From NCBI GenBank assembly GCA_002362175.1, contig DETU01000036.1, positions 1 through 17,995 on the forward strand: 17,995 bases of DNA, given 5' to 3'. Positions 14,986-17,995 of the stretch are shown in pieces (position 1 is the stretch's first letter; every line of letters starts with the position of its first letter). Source of the DNA: Ruminococcus sp. UBA3280 (GTDB lineage Bacteria > Bacillota > Clostridia > Oscillospirales > Ruminococcaceae). A model generated the notes under the pieces. It had not been told where the DNA came from and did not search any database. It was given only the letters and a program-made list of their open reading frames with translations. Position numbers and translations under genes: made by a program.

Positions 14986-16694
14986 TAAGCATTGCCCCCT
15001 TTGTCTGTACTATATGCCACTTCAATTGCGTCTTTTGTATCTTTGAGCATTGAAGAAATATTGTTTTTCATAATATATGCCTTATCTTCTCGGTCATTCG
15101 GAACATTTATCGCATTCAGTTTTTCTTCAATCTGATTATAAATTGACATGAGTTCTTCCTTACTTACACCATCTCTTTTCATACGTGTAGGATATTGATG
15201 AAGTACATTTCGTACCATTTCAAGAAGTTCCAAGCGAACAATTTCATTTTCACTTTCGTCACCTGCTATGGTATCCATCAACGTTTTTATATTTTCAAGC
15301 AATTCAATGTACATTCCGTTATCACTGGCTTCATTTACCTTAGTAGTAATATCACGATAGAAAATACCAATATTCATATAAACCTTAGAAAGTCCGAGAT
15401 TTTCATAATCATATGGTGCTCTATCAACAACAGCCTGAAACCATTCTACCGCATATTTTGCTCTTGTAGCCTGACTTTCATCTTGATAATGATACCAAAA
15501 CATTTTGCCTATTTCAAAACAGATTTCTATATATCCTTTCTCGTTTCCTTCGTCGGTAAGCTCTGAACGATTGTTCATAATCAGCTTTTCAATTTCTTCC
15601 GCTTCATCATCTGTAAATAAAGCAGCTCCTTCATCATTGTACTTATAAGTTTGAATAATACCGAGATATGCTGTAGCGTCTCCCGCTTTATTCGGAATAT
15701 CAATTGCTTTTTTATACAATTCAATTTTTTCCTGTACATTTGATGTCTGAGAAGCATCATTAATAATCTGTGCATAATAATCCGTTGCTTTAGACTTTGC
15801 CTCCATATTAAGTACAAAACCCGTAACGGCAAAACCAACGGACAAAATAAATGAAGTCAAGAAAACAGCCAATTTTGCAAACGCCTGTTTTTTCTTTTTC
15901 TTTCCTATTATTTTAATATTTTCAAGGTCATAAAGCAACTCGGCACACGACTGATATCTTTCTGACCTTTTTCGCTTTGTACACTTTTCAATAATCTGTT
16001 CAAGTTCTTCGGAAAGGTCGGGATTTTTCAAACGTATGGAAGTACTTTCAACATATTCTTCCTGAGGATTTACATTTGTCACCAAAGCATACATTGTCAT
16101 TCCGAGAGCATAAATATCAGTTGTTGCATCTGTATGACCCAAACCGCCATACTGTTCGGGTGCAGCATATCCCGCTGTTCCAAGCCCTGTTGTATCTCCC
16201 GAATCCATAACATATTTTTTTGCAGTTCCAAAATCAATAATAGTTACTTCACCGTTAGGTTGTAACATAACATTTGACGGCTTCATATCACGATAAATAA
16301 TTTCTTTTGAATGAAGATAACCCAGAACTTCACAAAGTTGTTTTGCCCATTCTATTACATTTTCTTCTGACTGAGCACCGTTTTCCCTCCATATATCATC
16401 AAGGGAACGACCTTCTATATAGTCCATAATGATAATATAGCTGTCTTCATTGTCAATAATATCTGCAATCTCGGGTAATTTGGGGTGTTTGACTTCCTTT
16501 AATGTTTCAATTTCCGCAATCAGATTTTGTTTAACAATATTATAATCGTTTTTTCCGTCTTTGCGTACTACTTTTACTGCCCACATTTTATTGGCTCTCT
16601 CAACTACGGCACAATATACTACACTCATACCGCCTTCGCCAATTTTATCAAGTATTTTGTATTTTCCCTCTATCAATGTACCGGCTTCAAACAA
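14985..16694 (-). CDS. Transmembrane Hanks-type Ser/Thr protein kinase with helical ectodomain
   Basis: A 569-residue kinase. The cytoplasmic catalytic domain, about residues 12-265, has Gly-loop GEGGMSVV (19-26), Lys41 in AVKVV, catalytic loop YRDMKPSN (134-141; Tyr in place of the usual His of HRD), DFG at 154-156, activation-loop Thr residues (TTGLGTAG) and APE at 177-179. A single membrane segment follows at about 272-295. The remaining about 270 residues are helical with TPR-like character (EKIELYKKAIDIPNKAG, KYAVEWFQAVVDRAP) and would lie outside the cell, replacing the PASTA repeats of classic PknB/PrkC. Start choice: TTG 16694 is preceded by GAGGTGA, a long match to anti-Shine-Dalgarno at good spacing, and gives MFEAGTLIEGKYKI. 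The longer TTG at 16733 lies inside the PP2C gene. Confidence 0.93.
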   Translation of the reverse strand: MFEAGTLIEGKYKILDKIGEGGMSVVYCAVVERANKMWAVKVVRKDGKNDYNIVKQNLIAEIETLKEVKHPKLPEIADIIDNEDSYIIIMDYIEGRSLDDIWRENGAQSEENVIEWAKQLCEVLGYLHSKEIIYRDMKPSNVMLQPNGEVTIIDFGTAKKYVMDSGDTTGLGTAGYAAPEQYGGLGHTDATTDIYALGMTMYALVTNVNPQEEYVESTSIRLKNPDLSEELEQIIEKCTKRKRSERYQSCAELLYDLENIKIIGKKKKKQAFAKLAVFLTSFILSVGFAVTGFVLNMEAKSKATDYYAQIINDASQTSNVQEKIELYKKAIDIPNKAGDATAYLGIIQTYKYNDEGAALFTDDEAEEIEKLIMNNRSELTDEGNEKGYIEICFEIGKMFWYHYQDESQATRAKYAVEWFQAVVDRAPYDYENLGLSKVYMNIGIFYRDITTKVNEASDNGMYIELLENIKTLMDTIAGDESENEIVRLELLEMVRNVLHQYPTRMKRDGVSKEELMSIYNQIEEKLNAINVPNDREDKAYIMKNNISSMLKDTKDAIEVAYSTDKGGNA

Positions 16695-16707
16695 AAAATT
16701 CACCTCA

Positions 16708-17478
16708 TTATTCGTATGTTCTGACAGAAACAACAGTAATATTATCTGTTTCCTGTCTTTGCTTATTCAATTCTACCAACGATTGCATATTATTCTTCAT
16801 TTGTGAATCTTCACACATCAAAGCAGGATTCATAAACTGATACATTTCATTTTCAGTAATTTCATGCCGAAAACCGTCACTACAAAGCATATATACAGCG
16901 TTCTTTTTCGTTTCTCCATAAAACATGTCCGGTATAATTACATCAGAAGCACCGATTGCATAAAGAAGCACACTTCTTCTTGGGTCGGTTTCTGCTTGTT
17001 CAGGTGTAATATATCCCAATTCAACATCTTTGGCAACAACCGTCTGGTCTTTTGTAAGAACTTTCACAGTATCCGAAATTTCATATGCCCTTGAATCTCC
17101 GACATTCATAATAAAGTATCTTGAAGGAGTCAATAACATCATTGTCGTCGTTGTTCCAAGTGTAATATTTTTATATCTTCCATAAGCACTGATTTTATTA
17201 TTGCAGTCATTTACAAGCTTTGTCCATTCATTTTTTATGATACTGTCTGTAATCATGCCATTGCATAGAACAGAAAATTTTTCAACAATCCATTTATTAA
17301 AGGTATTTACAACAGTAGCACTTGCAATTTCACCGTCAGAATATCCACCCATTCCGTCGCATATAATTGCGGCTACAACATTGCCAAATCTTGTATTTAG
17401 TACTTTTACACTGAAACTATCCTGATTTGTATTTTTTGAAATTCCTATATCTGTTACAGCGGAAACAATAAAATTCAT
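16708..17478 (-). CDS. PP2C-family Ser/Thr protein phosphatase
   Basis: A 256-residue soluble metal-dependent phosphatase, the usual length for bacterial PrpC/Stp. Motifs in order: TNQDSF (17-22), CDGMGGYSDGE (40-50) with the metal-binding Asp41, NVGDSRAY (125-132), TKDQTVV (142-148), LCSDGF (199-203) with Asp201, and TDNITVVSV (244-252) with Asp245. All metal Asp positions are present, so it should be active. It should reverse the phosphorylation made by the kinase encoded 13 bases downstream, and it follows the FHA-domain gene by 27 bases. Kinase/PP2C pairs of this kind are common in Firmicutes. The ATG is preceded by AATGGTGAG, a moderate ribosome site. Confidence 0.95.
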   Translation of the reverse strand: MNFIVSAVTDIGISKNTNQDSFSVKVLNTRFGNVVAAIICDGMGGYSDGEIASATVVNTFNKWIVEKFSVLCNGMITDSIIKNEWTKLVNDCNNKISAYGRYKNITLGTTTTMMLLTPSRYFIMNVGDSRAYEISDTVKVLTKDQTVVAKDVELGYITPEQAETDPRRSVLLYAIGASDVIIPDMFYGETKKNAVYMLCSDGFRHEITENEMYQFMNPALMCEDSQMKNNMQSLVELNKQRQETDNITVVSVRTYE

Positions 17479-17505
17479 ATATTCTCACCATTCCAATAAT
17501 AAATA

Positions 17506-17995
17506 TCAGATGACCTTGAATTCAAATTCTTCATTGGCAAAACGAATTTTGTCACCCGAATTAATTTCAGTTTCAACATTGCTTTGTAACATCATATTAT
17601 TTACATACGTTTTATTTGTAGAATTTGTATCAATAAGGAAATACTTGTCGTCTTTAAGGGTAATATACGCATGACTTCCACTAATAGCCGAATTATTTGA
17701 AATACAATAGTTTACAAACGTTGCTTCCCTTCCGATTCTAAACATAGACGATTTTATTTCAATATTTTCATGTGTACTGATTCTATAAAGATATGCTGTT
17801 CGATTTTTCCTTTGCATAGACGGATTTAAAACTGTTGTTCCGGCACCGACATTAGTATTTGGATTAAGGACAGTTGTTCCACTATAAGCAGGAGCTTGTA
17901 TGAAAGGTGGCTGCTGCGGCATTTGTGACTGCTGTGGCATCTGTGGTTGTTGCGGCATCTGTGGTTGTTGCGGCATCTGTGGTTGTTGTGGCATC
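17506..17995 (-). CDS. FHA-domain protein with Pro/Gln/Met repeats, 5' end cut by window edge
   Basis: The C-terminal 162 residues of a protein whose start lies beyond the window. Visible part, in order: at least five MPQQPQ hexapeptide repeats, a linker with two GTTVLNP motifs (SGTTVLNPN and AGTTVLNPS), then a C-terminal FHA domain of about 95 residues. FHA signature residues are present: RIGRE, ISGSHAYI (Ser and His of the phosphopeptide pocket), TNSTNKTYVN (Asn-rich loop) and GDKIRFANEEFEF. FHA domains bind phosphothreonine. The neighbouring PP2C and kinase make this the likely reader of their signal, and the TTVL motifs could be its own phosphorylation sites, as in the Corynebacteriales protein GarA. 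The low-complexity tail may extend well past the edge. Confidence 0.92.
   Translation of the reverse strand, partial: MPQQPQMPQQPQMPQQPQMPQQSQMPQQPPFIQAPAYSGTTVLNPNTNVGAGTTVLNPSMQRKNRTAYLYRISTHENIEIKSSMFRIGREATFVNYCISNNSAISGSHAYITLKDDKYFLIDTNSTNKTYVNNMMLQSNVETEINSGDKIRFANEEFEFKVI
17822..17880 (-). other. Paired GTTVLNP motifs in the FHA protein linker
   Basis: Two copies of GTTVLNP are encoded at 17861-17880 and 17822-17841, separated by NTNVGA. Each has a T-x-x-L pattern fitting FHA recognition if the first Thr is phosphorylated. The two copies use different synonymous codons, so the amino-acid motif has been kept while the DNA drifted. Confidence 0.5.
17905..17995 (-). repeat. 18-bp tandem repeat encoding MPQQPQ
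   Basis: Five in-frame 18-bp units are visible. Reading 5' to 3' on the minus strand, the second and third are identical, the first differs at one base, and the last two are more diverged. The base at 17995 fits a further unit outside the window. The array can change length by slippage without a frameshift. Confidence 0.9.

Noticed and set aside
15195..15566. Plus-strand open frame of 123 codons opposite the kinase ectodomain
   Set aside because: Phe/Ile-rich translation of the complement with no supporting signals; the kinase frame on the other strand is continuous.
17905..17995. CRISPR-like array
   Set aside because: The 18-bp units are directly adjacent with no spacers and encode an in-frame MPQQPQ repeat.

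Overview
The window is about 18 kb of AT-rich DNA with closely packed operons, strong purine-rich ribosome binding sites and near-consensus housekeeping promoters (TTGACN-17-TATAAT, often with an extended -10). This is typical of a low-GC Gram-positive (Firmicutes/Clostridia). The secreted pectate lyase carries three ricin-type lectin modules and a C-terminal type I-like dockerin, which points to a plant-fibre-degrading anaerobe, most likely Ruminococcus or a close relative in the Oscillospiraceae. The genus is inferred; no rRNA or other taxonomic marker is present.

Layout, left to right. (1) 89-1826, plus strand: an orphan membrane-anchored protein with a strong terminator, then a monocistronic monoacylglycerol-lipase-like hydrolase with a perfect-consensus promoter. 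(2) 1892-5161, minus strand: a four-gene operon (short GNAT acetyltransferase, Uup-type ABC-F ATPase, low-molecular-weight protein tyrosine phosphatase, Sel1-repeat protein) whose promoter I can place at 5208-5236. (3) 5306-8095, minus strand: a large secreted pectate lyase with its own promoter and terminator. (4) 8274-13801, plus strand: a seven-gene run from one promoter (8220-8248) to one terminator (13818-13847). It starts with folate genes (HD phosphohydrolase, folP, folB-folK fusion, folA) and continues into an HSL-type esterase, a condensation/alcohol-acetyltransferase-like protein and a zinc-ribbon membrane protein. (5) 13930-14388, plus strand: a Cu/Zn-superoxide-dismutase-family protein. 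(6) 14563-17995, minus strand: a phospho-signalling operon, in transcription order FHA-domain protein (cut by the window edge), PP2C phosphatase, transmembrane Ser/Thr kinase with a helical non-PASTA ectodomain, and a small membrane protein.

The two most interesting points are these. First, the FHA protein has two TTVLNP motifs and the small membrane protein has one TMILNE motif. Both fit the T-x-x-L pattern an FHA domain can read once the Thr is phosphorylated, which suggests a self-contained kinase/phosphatase/FHA switch with its own substrates. Second, an uncharacterised esterase / acyltransferase-like / zinc-ribbon membrane trio sits behind the folate genes. The leading HD protein has a C-terminal CxxC-x5-C motif and is a candidate for the missing dihydroneopterin-phosphate dephosphorylation step. 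I see no tRNA, rRNA, CRISPR array, insertion sequence, integrase or prophage gene. No gap between genes exceeds about 180 bases.
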